Source: a bacterium
GTDB lineage: Bacteria > Electryoneota > JAOADG01
Assembly (NCBI GenBank): GCA_026417415.1
Contig: JAOADG010000004.1
Coordinates: forward strand, 60,785 to 124,784
DNA length: 64,000 nt
Direction of reading: 5' to 3'
Of the stretch, positions 26,754 through 36,929 are shown piece by piece. Both the position numbers and the translations under genes were made by a program. The notes beneath the pieces were generated by a model, which was not told the DNA's origin, did not search any database, and was given only the letters and a program-made list of their open reading frames with translations. How positions within the stretch are numbered: position 1 is the stretch's first letter; each line of letters opens with the position of its first letter.

Positions 26754-29351
26754 GTGTATATGAAAACAGTTTCTATCCTTTTAATCTTTCTGACTCTAAG
26801 TATGGCTACTTTCGCACAAAACAATCAACCTCCACAAATCAAAGGGATAGGATTATCTACCCATCCTATGACGACCCATTCGGGAACCAGTGGCATTTTA
26901 TCTTTGTGGGGTAATCCTGCAGGCGTCGCTACTTATGGCGGTGCAGGGTTTGTATGGATGCTTCCGATGGATAGCACCAACTATTTAAAAGATTTTACGG
27001 CAGCAGTTAAATTAGGTGGTTTTGCATTCTCTGGTGAATGGAAAAACGATGTTCCACAGAATACACCAAAAACTGCAGTGTATCATATGGTTATGAGTGC
27101 TGAAATCAATGATGGAATTTATTTTGGATCGCGATATCGTTTCTCAAAAAATCTGCCTTGGCAAAATGAATGGAGCGTAGGTCTTCTAACACGCCCCTAT
27201 TCGTGGCTTTCAATAGGTGCTACCGCAAAAAACATTAATCAGACAAAAGTACTTAACGAAAAGACAAAGCCATCCTACGATTTTGGATTTGCATTAAGAC
27301 CTTTGGCTTGGATGTCTTGGAAACATAGTCATCGCATCACTTTGGCAACTGATGTCACTATCTATGAAGAAAATTCTACACTCGTAACCAATCGTAATCC
27401 TGTAAAATATGGTGATAAACTTAATCCAAGATTTTTTTTAGAAATAGAACCTGTTAACGGATTGAAACTTCAAACTCAATATGCAAGTGATGATAAAGAG
27501 TTAAAAGTGGGATTAGCTTTAGCAACCGATCAATCAGCAGTGATGCATTCGGTTCGCACGAAAGATGGAAAAATGGTAGGTGGTTATTCTGGTACTCTCT
27601 ATGAAGACGAACTACTTACCTTACCTATCCATTTAGAGAAATTCTTAGTGAAAATGAAAGTACCCATAACATTAGAAGAAGAAAAAACACCATTTAGTTT
27701 CTTTTCAAAACCACAACCTCAATTGGAAAATTTTCTGAAAAAAATTCGTCGTCTATCTAAGGATCCGCAAGTAGTAGGATTGGTATTAGAAATTGAAGAG
27801 ATTCAATATCCTATGTCCACACTTCAAGCGGTGATGCGAGAGTTGAAACAATTTAAAAAAGAAGGTAAAAAGATTTATGTCTATTCAAAATCAATGAGCA
27901 ATCGTTCCTATGCATTGGCTACCATTGCGGATAAAATTTATTTACATCCTGAAGGTGAAGTATTTTTAATTGGGTTTGCTACAAGTGGACTCTACCTGAA
28001 AAAAACACTGGATAAATTAGGTATAGAAATGGAAGTTGAAGCAAGCGGTCCACATAAAACAGCCCCCAATATGTTTACTGAAGATCGAATGACCGAAGAA
28101 GACAGAGCACAACGAGAATGGTTGGTTGGTGATTTATACCGACAGTTTGTAGAAATGATTGCAACCAACAGAAACTGGACTATTGAGAAAACGAAAGAGA
28201 TTATTGATAACGGCCCTTATTTATCAGAAGAGGCAATTCAAGTGAAACTGATTGATTCCACAATCTATGAAGATCAGATTGAGACAGTAATTCAAGAAGC
28301 ATTTACAGGGAAAAAAGTATCGGATAAAGAATCGAAATTACTGTTTGTTAAAATGCACAAAAAAGATGATATAGAAATTCTAAATGCATCTGAATACTTT
28401 GAACAACCGGATATTGATCCACGATGGGATAGACCATTAGAACCAAAAATTGCAGTCATTTATGCTGTAGGTTCAATCACTACGGGCAAATCGGATCCGG
28501 GTGGATTCTTGAACACAAAGACCATGGGTAGTGAGACGATGGTAAAATTGATTCGAAACGCAAGAAAAAACAAACAGGTTAAGGCCATCGTACTACGCAT
28601 TGATTCACCTGGTGGTAGTGGTTTTGCATCAGATGAAATCTGGAGAGAATTGATGTTATGCAAAACCGATGAGAAGACCAGAAAACCGGTCATTGTTTCT
28701 ATGGCTAGTATGGCTGCTTCAGGTGGATATTACATTGCCATTCCAGCAGATACTATAGTTGCAGAAGAAGGAACCATTACCGGTTCTATCGGTGTATTTG
28801 CAATGAGGCCAGTGATTGATAGTACCTTGAAGAAAATTGGAACCAATTATGAAGAAATCAAATTTTCAAAACGAGCGGGAATGTTTAACATTATGAGAAG
28901 ACATACACCCGATGAACGTAAAGTCGTGGAAACCATGGTGAAAGAATTCTATCGTAAATTTGTTCAGAAAGTTGCGGATGGAAGGAATATGAAATGGGAA
29001 CAAGTTGATTCCATCGGAAATGGAAGAGTATGGACAGGAATGCAGGGTTACAAAAATGGTTTAGTAGATACTTTGGGTGGGTTAGATCTTGCCATTGAAA
29101 TCGCAAAACAAGCTGCGAAAATTCCTGATCGTATCAAGCCGGATGTGATCGTTTATTCAAGACCTAGCGGTTGGGATCCTATGGTAGAAATGCAAACCTT
29201 AGTTTATCGTGCATTACCGGAATCTGTTCGTAGTTCTATTCAGAAAGCGCAAGCAATAAAAAACATAGAACAAGGTGGTGTTTTGCTGTTAGCACCCGAT
29301 TGGGTTAGAGATGAAGTTATCCAAGAAAATGATGCTTTCTTCAAAAGATAA
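26754..29351 (+). CDS. sppA: Signal peptide peptidase SppA (67K type, S49) with N-terminal beta-barrel-like domain
   Basis: Signal peptide; about 270 aa beta-strand-rich N-terminal region; GPHKTAPNMFTEDRMTEEDR (Lys), VLRIDSPGGSGFASDEIWRE, MASMAASGGYYIAIPADTIVAEEGTITGSIGVF (Ser). Confidence 0.9.
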   Translation: MYMKTVSILLIFLTLSMATFAQNNQPPQIKGIGLSTHPMTTHSGTSGILSLWGNPAGVATYGGAGFVWMLPMDSTNYLKDFTAAVKLGGFAFSGEWKNDVPQNTPKTAVYHMVMSAEINDGIYFGSRYRFSKNLPWQNEWSVGLLTRPYSWLSIGATAKNINQTKVLNEKTKPSYDFGFALRPLAWMSWKHSHRITLATDVTIYEENSTLVTNRNPVKYGDKLNPRFFLEIEPVNGLKLQTQYASDDKELKVGLALATDQSAVMHSVRTKDGKMVGGYSGTLYEDELLTLPIHLEKFLVKMKVPITLEEEKTPFSFFSKPQPQLENFLKKIRRLSKDPQVVGLVLEIEEIQYPMSTLQAVMRELKQFKKEGKKIYVYSKSMSNRSYALATIADKIYLHPEGEVFLIGFATSGLYLKKTLDKLGIEMEVEASGPHKTAPNMFTEDRMTEEDRAQREWLVGDLYRQFVEMIATNRNWTIEKTKEIIDNGPYLSEEAIQVKLIDSTIYEDQIETVIQEAFTGKKVSDKESKLLFVKMHKKDDIEILNASEYFEQPDIDPRWDRPLEPKIAVIYAVGSITTGKSDPGGFLNTKTMGSETMVKLIRNARKNKQVKAIVLRIDSPGGSGFASDEIWRELMLCKTDEKTRKPVIVSMASMAASGGYYIAIPADTIVAEEGTITGSIGVFAMRPVIDSTLKKIGTNYEEIKFSKRAGMFNIMRRHTPDERKVVETMVKEFYRKFVQKVADGRNMKWEQVDSIGNGRVWTGMQGYKNGLVDTLGGLDLAIEIAKQAAKIPDRIKPDVIVYSRPSGWDPMVEMQTLVYRALPESVRSSIQKAQAIKNIEQGGVLLLAPDWVRDEVIQENDAFFKR

Positions 29352-29370
29352 AAAGTATATGAACAAAAGG

Positions 29371-29406
29371 GAAAGAGTAGGAGTAAACTTCTACTCTTTC
29401 TTTTTC
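29371..29406 (+). terminator. Intrinsic terminator
   Basis: GAAAGAGTAG-gagtaaactt-CTACTCTTTC followed by TTTTTCT. Confidence 0.8.
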
Positions 29407-29419
29407 TAAGGAGATAAGG

Positions 29420-30451
29420 TTGAAACAAGAAGACAAAGGATTTTGTTGGACGATCTCAGAATTTCAACGATTTTTTACTACTGATCCTATAACCAAATTT
29501 TTATGGAAAAGTGATGATCCTTGGAGTAAACAAGCACAAGGTCTATTTCTTCTTCATCCTTCCTTATCACCAATTGAATGTAATGCGAATGAAATTGAAA
29601 GTTTAAGACAAGGCATCATCGCTTTATTGACACGAAAAAATATTTCCATCATTCCACTAAGAAAAGGTGAAATCACTTTCTCTCGCGATGAGAATGTGAT
29701 TGGAATTCGTTATTCCACTCCAAATTCAATATGGCAAAATAAAAGTTTTAGTATTTATGATTTAATACTATTGGCTGATCAACTTTTTCCGACGAGTTTT
29801 TGTGTAGAAAGCAATTTACAAACCCAAGTTGTACTTGCTGCACCACATTCACCATCAGAATCTAAAGTCCATATTCTAGTTCGTGAGGTAGCAAAATTAT
29901 TAAACTGCGGGTTTGTGATTGCATTTGGTTTTCGTGATTCAAAAAGTAAGTATTTCCCAACTCCAATAGGTCGTTTTATTCATGTCAATAGACCTTATGA
30001 AGTTTTACTCAATGAAAAAAACAGAAAGGTATCTGTAAAAACTCAACGTGCTGAAATGGCTTATCAACAATACATCCAAAATCTACAATTAGCCTCAAAA
30101 TCAGAATTACCCATTCCATTTTTAGTCGAAATTCATGGCGCTAAAAATCGAATTCCAAACTATATTCAAATCGCGCAAAATGGTTTCAAAATGGTTCAAA
30201 TTGAAAAAATAAAAGAAATCGCTGTTGAAGAAGCAAAGAACCTTTTACCAAAAACAATAGAGGTGATCGTAGAACAAAACGATGTAAATCTTTTTTTCCG
30301 TGCAAAACAAGCCAAAAAGCATGGTTCAATGCATCCATCCATATCCAAACAATCACTTCATATAGAAATTCCTAAAGCATTGCGTGAAGATCAGACCATT
30401 CAAGCAACCATAAATTTTTTGTTTCAATGTATACAGAAAATTATTCCATAG
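29420..30451 (+). CDS. Hypothetical protein (weak resemblance to N-formylglutamate amidohydrolase-like fold)
   Basis: 343 aa, TTG start after AAGGAGATAAGG; VVLAAPHSPSESKVHILVREVAKLL...GRFIHVNRPYEV...LVEIHGAKN. Confidence 0.65.
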   Translation: MKQEDKGFCWTISEFQRFFTTDPITKFLWKSDDPWSKQAQGLFLLHPSLSPIECNANEIESLRQGIIALLTRKNISIIPLRKGEITFSRDENVIGIRYSTPNSIWQNKSFSIYDLILLADQLFPTSFCVESNLQTQVVLAAPHSPSESKVHILVREVAKLLNCGFVIAFGFRDSKSKYFPTPIGRFIHVNRPYEVLLNEKNRKVSVKTQRAEMAYQQYIQNLQLASKSELPIPFLVEIHGAKNRIPNYIQIAQNGFKMVQIEKIKEIAVEEAKNLLPKTIEVIVEQNDVNLFFRAKQAKKHGSMHPSISKQSLHIEIPKALREDQTIQATINFLFQCIQKIIP

Positions 30452-30464
30452 AGGTTATTGAAAT

Positions 30465-31595
30465 TCATACAAACAAACTTGTTAGTGTATTCAATAATTT
30501 TTCTTCTTGTGGTTCCCACAAACAATTTTCTTGAACCCATTTTTGTCCAATAGAAACTTCTTGTTCAGTTTTATCCCAACTGGTCAATAGCGTTCGTATT
30601 TGTGAAGCGAGTTCTTGAGCATTTTCAGAAACATAATACAAGCCCGGCAAATGTTCAGGAAGAACTTCTTTTAGTGCAGTAAGAGGTGTAGAAATCACAG
30701 GTACACCCCAACCCAAATAGTAAAAGATTTTTTGGGGGATATTGTAGCGATAACGACGCATACTGGTAGGCATGACTGCGATCTTCGCTAAACTCATCAA
30801 ATCATAATTTTCTTCTAAAGAAACGTATCCACGATGTTCAACAAAGTTTTGAATTCCACGTTTTGTAAGTGCTTCTTCCCATGGGATTAAGGAAGGATCA
30901 GATGGGGGAGGCCCAGTAAAAATCATTCGTACAGGAAAGTTGTTTTTCACTAAAATTTCAATGGCATCAAGAATAAGCATACCATTTCTTTCAGGTGTTA
31001 GAATTCCACCGTAATGAAGTTCAGGGTGTTGTGAAGGACGTAACGGTTTTTTTCTAAACATTTCATCACGAAAAGGAAAGTTCATTAAGGCAATACAATT
31101 TTGTACTCCTTGTTCTGAATAGTATCTCGCTGTAGGTGTATCACTTGTAAGAACTAAATCAACTTGTCTTGACCATTGTGGAATTTTATGATAGGTGATC
31201 CAATGAAAGAACGGCTTTCGTAGCCAACCACGAGCGTAAGATGCAAAAGGTAAGACGTCTGGATAGTATTCATAAGAATCAAAAATCACTTTACATCCTA
31301 ATTTTCTTTTAAGAGAAAGTGACATTGGCAACATTTCAGGAGCATTGATTTGGATTATATCGGGTGCTTTTTTGAGCATCAGTGTTTGATACAACTTTAT
31401 TCGCTGCAAACGTTCAGAAAAACTTTGTCCACCAGCAAACCCAAAAATTCTTATTCCATCCACTTCTTGATATTGAAACGATGCACGTGCATAAATTTCA
31501 ACATCATAGATTTTCGATTGGGATCGTGCAATGCGCCACAACCTTATGTAATCCCAAGAAGAAATGGTCGCTAAATGTGCAATGCGTAATCTCAT
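30465..31595 (-). CDS. Glycosyltransferase family 4/1 (GT-B)
   Basis: 376 aa; GGILTPERNGMLILDAIEILVKNNFPVRMIFTGPPP, ...YYLGWGVPVISTPLTALKEVL. Confidence 0.88.
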   Translation of the reverse strand: MRLRIAHLATISSWDYIRLWRIARSQSKIYDVEIYARASFQYQEVDGIRIFGFAGGQSFSERLQRIKLYQTLMLKKAPDIIQINAPEMLPMSLSLKRKLGCKVIFDSYEYYPDVLPFASYARGWLRKPFFHWITYHKIPQWSRQVDLVLTSDTPTARYYSEQGVQNCIALMNFPFRDEMFRKKPLRPSQHPELHYGGILTPERNGMLILDAIEILVKNNFPVRMIFTGPPPSDPSLIPWEEALTKRGIQNFVEHRGYVSLEENYDLMSLAKIAVMPTSMRRYRYNIPQKIFYYLGWGVPVISTPLTALKEVLPEHLPGLYYVSENAQELASQIRTLLTSWDKTEQEVSIGQKWVQENCLWEPQEEKLLNTLTSLFV

Positions 31596-32761
31596 TGATT
31601 TGTAATGGTAGAATCAGATTGACGTTCAATTTCCCACATCCCTTTTGGTTTTACCAAAAAAGATTTAATGAGTCCATGAAGTGCAGCAAAAGTAACTAAA
31701 ATGAAGTAGTAGGGAAGACCAAAAACACCTAATCGTAAATTTAGTCGTGATAAAAATCCACCCAATATTCCAATGATCCAGAATAAAGCAATCGCATGGA
31801 AAAATAAGAAATAGAAAGATGAATGTTCTTTAAGAAAATAGGAAAGTGGAAGTAAAGGAAAAAAGAATAAAAACGATGACCACCGTAAAATCTTGTGTAC
31901 AAAAAGCTGATAGGTCATAAGAGGATGTCGAAAAAAATTCAAGTACTCAATTTTCCAAAACAAACTATAAGCAGATTGAAACACAATTCTTACCTTCCTC
32001 TTATATTCGGTCCGTATGTGTTTGCTACCTTGGGCAAATGCAAATGCAGTGGGTTCAAAAAGAACCCAAAATCCTTTTGAAGCAACCATCAATTGGGTGA
32101 TAAAATCATGATTTAAAAAAGGTGGTATCTTATCTAACAACTCTCTCCGTGCAGCAAACAGATCACCAATGCCACCCACGAGCAACCGATATGCACGAGA
32201 TTCAGTGAATTTCAACCAATTCTCAAAATTCCAATACACACTTTCTTGTTCGGTACCCGTGAATTGTTCACCTTTACCGTAAATAGAGTTACCACACACC
32301 ATTCCAACTTTTGGGTTAGAAAAGTGTGCAATGATTCTTTTCAAACTCTGTTTTTCTAACAAAGGATCAGCATCCGTAAACACCACAATTTCCGATGAAG
32401 AAGCTTGAACAGCACGATTCAAAATTTCTGTTTTTCCAACCCGCGGACATTCTAAAAGTTCAATTCCCTTATCTTGAAAACTTTTTACAATTTCATTGGT
32501 GCGATCGGTAGAACCATCAGATGCAACGATTATATGAAGTTTTTCTTTTGGATAATCTAGTTTAAGAAGATTTTCTAATTTTTGCTGAATGACCGATTCT
32601 TCGTTATGTGCAGCTACAATTAAACTCACAGTAGGATAGTTTTGAAGTGGTGGTGCTACAATTTTTTTTCGAAATTGAGAGATGAGAACACTTGAAACTG
32701 GGTACCACAAATAAGTTATCAATAGTAAGGCAAGGCATATCCAAAACAAAATTTCTACCAT
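31592..32761 (-). CDS. Glycosyltransferase family 2 (membrane, processive-type)
   Basis: 389 aa; PTVSLIVAAHNEESVIQQKLENLLKLDYPKEKLHIIVASDGSTDRTNEIV, VVFTDADPLLEKQSL; C-terminal TMs. Overlaps next gene by 4 nt. Confidence 0.92.
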   Translation of the reverse strand: MVEILFWICLALLLITYLWYPVSSVLISQFRKKIVAPPLQNYPTVSLIVAAHNEESVIQQKLENLLKLDYPKEKLHIIVASDGSTDRTNEIVKSFQDKGIELLECPRVGKTEILNRAVQASSSEIVVFTDADPLLEKQSLKRIIAHFSNPKVGMVCGNSIYGKGEQFTGTEQESVYWNFENWLKFTESRAYRLLVGGIGDLFAARRELLDKIPPFLNHDFITQLMVASKGFWVLFEPTAFAFAQGSKHIRTEYKRKVRIVFQSAYSLFWKIEYLNFFRHPLMTYQLFVHKILRWSSFLFFFPLLPLSYFLKEHSSFYFLFFHAIALFWIIGILGGFLSRLNLRLGVFGLPYYFILVTFAALHGLIKSFLVKPKGMWEIERQSDSTITNQ

Positions 32762-32836
32762 AAAACACTCAAATCAAAAAACGATTCGCTAAAACATCGT
32801 TCACATAAATTTCTATCTTTTAACTTGAAAAAGTTG

Positions 32837-33850
32837 TTAATTTTTTGTTTCACTTAAACTTGTGGAATGTTTGGGCTGAACTTTTTCACTGGGTGAGATA
32901 TAATGTTTTGCGTTGTTTACTGCAATGGCAGCTTCACTAAATCCAGTTGAAATTAATCGGATTTTCCCTGGGTGATAAACTATATCTCCAGCGGCGAAAA
33001 TTCCCGGAATGTTGGTGGACATATCAAAATCAACGACTACGCCGTTTCCGCGGATATTCAATCCCCATTCTTTGATGGGTCCCAAGTTGGTTAAAAAACC
33101 GATAAAACATAAAATCGCATCTACAGGAAAAGTTTCTTCATCACCGGTAACATTATTGACAATGGTTGCTGCCTCGACTTTATCTTCGCCGTGTATGGCT
33201 TTTAATTGATATTCGGTTTTTACGCGGGCTGAAGTTTTCAATAGTTCACTTACATTCATTTCATGGGCTTGAAATTTTTTCATTAAGTGAATTAGTGTTA
33301 ATTCTTTGGCATGAGGAACTAAAGTTAAACCCCAATCCACTGCACTATCGCCACCACCGATGATAAGAAGCCGTTTTCCATAAAATTGTTCAGGATTACG
33401 GATGATATAGTACACACCGCGATCTTCTAATTTTTTAGCATCTTGTATATCAAGTTTTCTTGGTAAGAATGCTCCTAAACCACAAGCGATAAGAACTGAT
33501 TTTGCAAAGAAAAATTCATTCTGATGACTCATTAATTCAAATCCGTTTTGAAATGGACGTACCACATCAATTCTTGTATTTAAATAAAACGATGGGTTAT
33601 ATCGTTCTGCTTGTGTTTTTAAATTTTGAACCAACTCTTCAGCGAAGATAGCTGTAAAACCAGGGACATCATAAATCTTCTTTTTAGGATACAGTGCTTG
33701 AAGTTGACCACCCGTTTGTGCCATACTATCAAATACCACCGTGCTCATTCCACGTAAACCAGCATAGAAAGCAGCATATAGACCGACTGGACCTGCACCC
33801 ACGATGGCAATGTCTAGAAATTGAAATTGAGAATGGTCTCCATCTGGCAT
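32837..33850 (-). CDS. Ferredoxin--NADP(+) reductase, thioredoxin-reductase-like type
   Basis: 337 aa; DIAIVGAGPVGLYAAFYAGLRG, RLLIIGGGDSAVDWGLTL, GIFAAGDIVYHPGKIRLISTGFSEAAIAVNNAKHYI; lacks a redox CxxC. Confidence 0.92.
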   Translation of the reverse strand: MPDGDHSQFQFLDIAIVGAGPVGLYAAFYAGLRGMSTVVFDSMAQTGGQLQALYPKKKIYDVPGFTAIFAEELVQNLKTQAERYNPSFYLNTRIDVVRPFQNGFELMSHQNEFFFAKSVLIACGLGAFLPRKLDIQDAKKLEDRGVYYIIRNPEQFYGKRLLIIGGGDSAVDWGLTLVPHAKELTLIHLMKKFQAHEMNVSELLKTSARVKTEYQLKAIHGEDKVEAATIVNNVTGDEETFPVDAILCFIGFLTNLGPIKEWGLNIRGNGVVVDFDMSTNIPGIFAAGDIVYHPGKIRLISTGFSEAAIAVNNAKHYISPSEKVQPKHSTSLSETKN

Positions 33851-33851
33851 A

Positions 33852-34064
33852 TCAATTCTCCTGATATAGGTAACGGTCTAATTCTGCTTGAAGTAGTAAT
33901 TTATGTTTATTTTCTTCTGCTGCTAATTCTAAAAACATCTGACGTGTTGCAGGATTGGTCATGCGTTGGGCTAAACGCAAATAGACACGTTCAGCATCAA
34001 TTTCGTGGTTAAGAGCCCACTGAATCGCTTCAATTGGACTAGCATCAATCGGCGGTTCGTTCAT
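33852..34064 (-). CDS. Short (70 aa) rubrerythrin/ferritin-like two-helix protein
   Basis: EIDAERVYLRLAQRMTNPATRQMFLELAAEENKHKLLLQAEL; ExxH-type diiron motif, only half of a four-helix bundle. Confidence 0.75.
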   Translation of the reverse strand: MNEPPIDASPIEAIQWALNHEIDAERVYLRLAQRMTNPATRQMFLELAAEENKHKLLLQAELDRYLYQEN

Positions 34065-34190
34065 AAGAATCCTCGTCTTATTTTTTGAAAGTTAACTTAT
34101 TCAATTATATTGTGCAAATACAATAATATTCAAACGGATTTCTAATTCAAACACACAATTTCTACAAAACTTAAAACAAGAAAAAGGTTA

Positions 34191-35642
34191 ATGATGCAAC
34201 AAGTACGTGTGAGATTTGCACCTTCGCCAACGGGATATTTACACGTGGGAGGAGCAAGAACAGCCCTTTTTAATTGGTTGTGGGCTAGGCATACGAATGG
34301 AAAATTTCTATTAAGAATTGAGGATACCGATCAATTACGTTCCACACCGGAAGCAGTGGAAGCCATTTTAGTTGGAATGAAATGGCTTCAAATGGAACCC
34401 GATGAACCTGTTTTATTTCAAATGACAAGACATCAAGAACACATTGATCTGTGTTATGAGTTGTTAGAAAGAGGTGCTGCATATGCCGATTTTTCTGATC
34501 CGGAGATAGAAAATCAAAAACGAGAAGCCATGACAAAAGCAAAATTGCAATACAAATTTGATGGCTCAATGTATAGATCTATTCCTATATCGGAACAAAA
34601 AAAACGCATGGAAAATGAACCTGGCAATTTTGCAATTCGATTGAAAATTCCTGAAGGTAAAACTCAATGGAATGACATTGTTCATGGGTCTATTGAAATC
34701 AACCATGCAGAATTAGATGATTTTGTAATTTTAAGAAGAGATGGCACACCTGTATACAACCTTGCAGTAGTATCTGACGATCATTTTCAACAAATCAATT
34801 TGGTGTTAAGGGGTGATGATCACATTTCCAATACTCCCAAGCAAATTCTTATCTATCAAGCCATGAATTGGGAAGTTCCGAAATTCGGACATTTACCTAT
34901 GATTTTAGGAACGGATAAAGTCAAACTTTCTAAACGGCACGGAGCCACTGCTGTTGGCGATTATCAAAAATTAGGGATACTACCTGAAGCAATGATAAAT
35001 TTTTTAGCCTTATTAGGATGGGCACCCGGTGATGATACAGAAGTAATGTCTATTGATGAGTTGATCAATAGATTTTCTTTAGAAAGAATCAATGCAAAAG
35101 CGGCAGTATTTGATTTGCAAAAGTTGTATTGGTTAAATGGTCAGCATATTAGCAGAACACCAACAAAACAACTAATAGACAAATGTGGTGGTATTGATCA
35201 AATCAAAGAAACCACAGGAACTAGCGAATTAACTGTTGAACAAATTACCAAATCGTTAGAACTTTGGAAAACCAGAGTCAAAACGTTAGATGAGTTGATT
35301 TCGTATGCACAAATCATTTGGAAAGACCCATTAACTTATGACCAAGAAGGGTTAAAGAAACAATTTCAAGATCCAAAAGCAATCAATAGATGCTTAGCAC
35401 TTGCCAATGCTTTTGAGAAATTAGAAACCTTCACTCACGAAAGTACAGAAGCCGTTTTAAGAAAGTTGGCAGAAGAAGAAAGTCAAGCGTCTGGTGAAAC
35501 CATCCCTGCGGGTAGGTACATTCATCCCTGCCGTTTAATGTTAACCGGTTTGACGGTAGGACCAGGTTTATTTGATTTAGTTGTCGCTATCGGAAAAGAA
35601 GCGGTTGTGCGAAGGTTGAGAAAAGCACAACAATTAACTTAG
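34191..35642 (+). CDS. gltX: Glutamyl-tRNA synthetase
   Basis: RFAPSPTGYLHVGGARTALFNWLWA, DKVKLSKRHGATAVGDYQKLG. Confidence 0.97.
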   Translation: MMQQVRVRFAPSPTGYLHVGGARTALFNWLWARHTNGKFLLRIEDTDQLRSTPEAVEAILVGMKWLQMEPDEPVLFQMTRHQEHIDLCYELLERGAAYADFSDPEIENQKREAMTKAKLQYKFDGSMYRSIPISEQKKRMENEPGNFAIRLKIPEGKTQWNDIVHGSIEINHAELDDFVILRRDGTPVYNLAVVSDDHFQQINLVLRGDDHISNTPKQILIYQAMNWEVPKFGHLPMILGTDKVKLSKRHGATAVGDYQKLGILPEAMINFLALLGWAPGDDTEVMSIDELINRFSLERINAKAAVFDLQKLYWLNGQHISRTPTKQLIDKCGGIDQIKETTGTSELTVEQITKSLELWKTRVKTLDELISYAQIIWKDPLTYDQEGLKKQFQDPKAINRCLALANAFEKLETFTHESTEAVLRKLAEEESQASGETIPAGRYIHPCRLMLTGLTVGPGLFDLVVAIGKEAVVRRLRKAQQLT

Positions 35643-35657
35643 AGAAATCATTTCGTT

Positions 35658-36929
35658 TTATTTCATTCCAATCACAATTTTTAGTGTGATCGGCTCATTG
35701 TTTCGCAACACAACCATTGTTACTTCATCACCGGGGTGATGTTGATCTAAAATGGTCATATAATCTTGTAACGAATTCACAGGTTTTCCGTCAAATTCAA
35801 TCACTTGATCACCCGACTGAACACCTGCACGATGGGCAGGTGAATGTTCGGTAGCACCCAACAAAAAAAACCCCTTTTCAGTATTTTTAAAATCCGGAAT
35901 AACACCAACATACACGTGAAACTTGTTGGATCGTTTTGTTACAACTTTTTCTGGGAGAGGTGTAAAAGCAATGGCTTCTTCAATTTGGCTTAATTCAATC
36001 ACCAATGAAGTGACCCATTGCGAGATCATTTCTATCCCTTGTGAATTGATTTTTGTTGCCACATCAGTCGGACGGTGATAATCGGTATGTGCACCCGTGA
36101 AGAAAAATAAAAATGGAATGGATTGACGATAGAACGGCAAATGGTCTCCTGCTCCGAAGCCATCGTTAATTTTGCTTAACTGGAATTGAAAATCTAAATT
36201 CCTTTTCTCTAAAAGCGGTTCCCATTGTGGTGATGTTTTTGTACCATACACAATTAAATTTTTTAAACTATCCAACCTACCTACCATATCTAAATTGATC
36301 ATTGCGACAATGTGAGTATTGGATTGGAGAAATTGTTTCACCAATGCTTCTGAACCTTTCGCGTTCCACTCTTCTGCATCAAATGCAACGACAAGTACAC
36401 TTCGTTTCAATGCATCTTTTTTAGATTGTAAAGAACGTGCAATGGTCAATAACGCTGCTATTCCAGAAGCATTGTCATCTGCACCCGGATGAAGTACAGA
36501 GTCACGTGATTTTAAATAAGATAATTTTCCACCAAAACCAATATGATCAAAATGGGCTCCAATCACAATGTATTCATTTTTTAAAGAAGAGTGATTTCCA
36601 CGAATGATGCCGACTACATTATTGCCTTGTATGGATTGCGTAGATATTGTTGAATCAAGTACACAAGTAAATGGTATCAAAAAATCTTTTTTCCGTACTT
36701 TTGTTTCATGATGATCATTTTTTTGAAAGGGTTCTAATCCTAATTCTTTGAAACGATAACTCAAATAATCTGCAGTGCGTTCAGCACCAATGGTTCCAGC
36801 TGAACGGCCCATGAAAAAGTTAGAAGAGAGAATGGACACTTCTTCCAAAATGGGATCTGAAAATGAGTTTCTACTGATAGCAAAAATGCTAGTCAAGAGA
36901 AAAAAGAAATAGATATATTGTTTATTCAT
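35658..36929 (-). CDS. M28 family zinc peptidase with C-terminal PDZ domain
   Basis: VIGAHFDHIGFG, HPGADDNASGIAALL, FDAEEWNAKGSEALV; C-terminal PDZ: SPAHRAGVQSGDQVIEFDGKPVNSLQDYMTIL. Confidence 0.92.
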   Translation of the reverse strand: MNKQYIYFFFLLTSIFAISRNSFSDPILEEVSILSSNFFMGRSAGTIGAERTADYLSYRFKELGLEPFQKNDHHETKVRKKDFLIPFTCVLDSTISTQSIQGNNVVGIIRGNHSSLKNEYIVIGAHFDHIGFGGKLSYLKSRDSVLHPGADDNASGIAALLTIARSLQSKKDALKRSVLVVAFDAEEWNAKGSEALVKQFLQSNTHIVAMINLDMVGRLDSLKNLIVYGTKTSPQWEPLLEKRNLDFQFQLSKINDGFGAGDHLPFYRQSIPFLFFFTGAHTDYHRPTDVATKINSQGIEMISQWVTSLVIELSQIEEAIAFTPLPEKVVTKRSNKFHVYVGVIPDFKNTEKGFFLLGATEHSPAHRAGVQSGDQVIEFDGKPVNSLQDYMTILDQHHPGDEVTMVVLRNNEPITLKIVIGMK

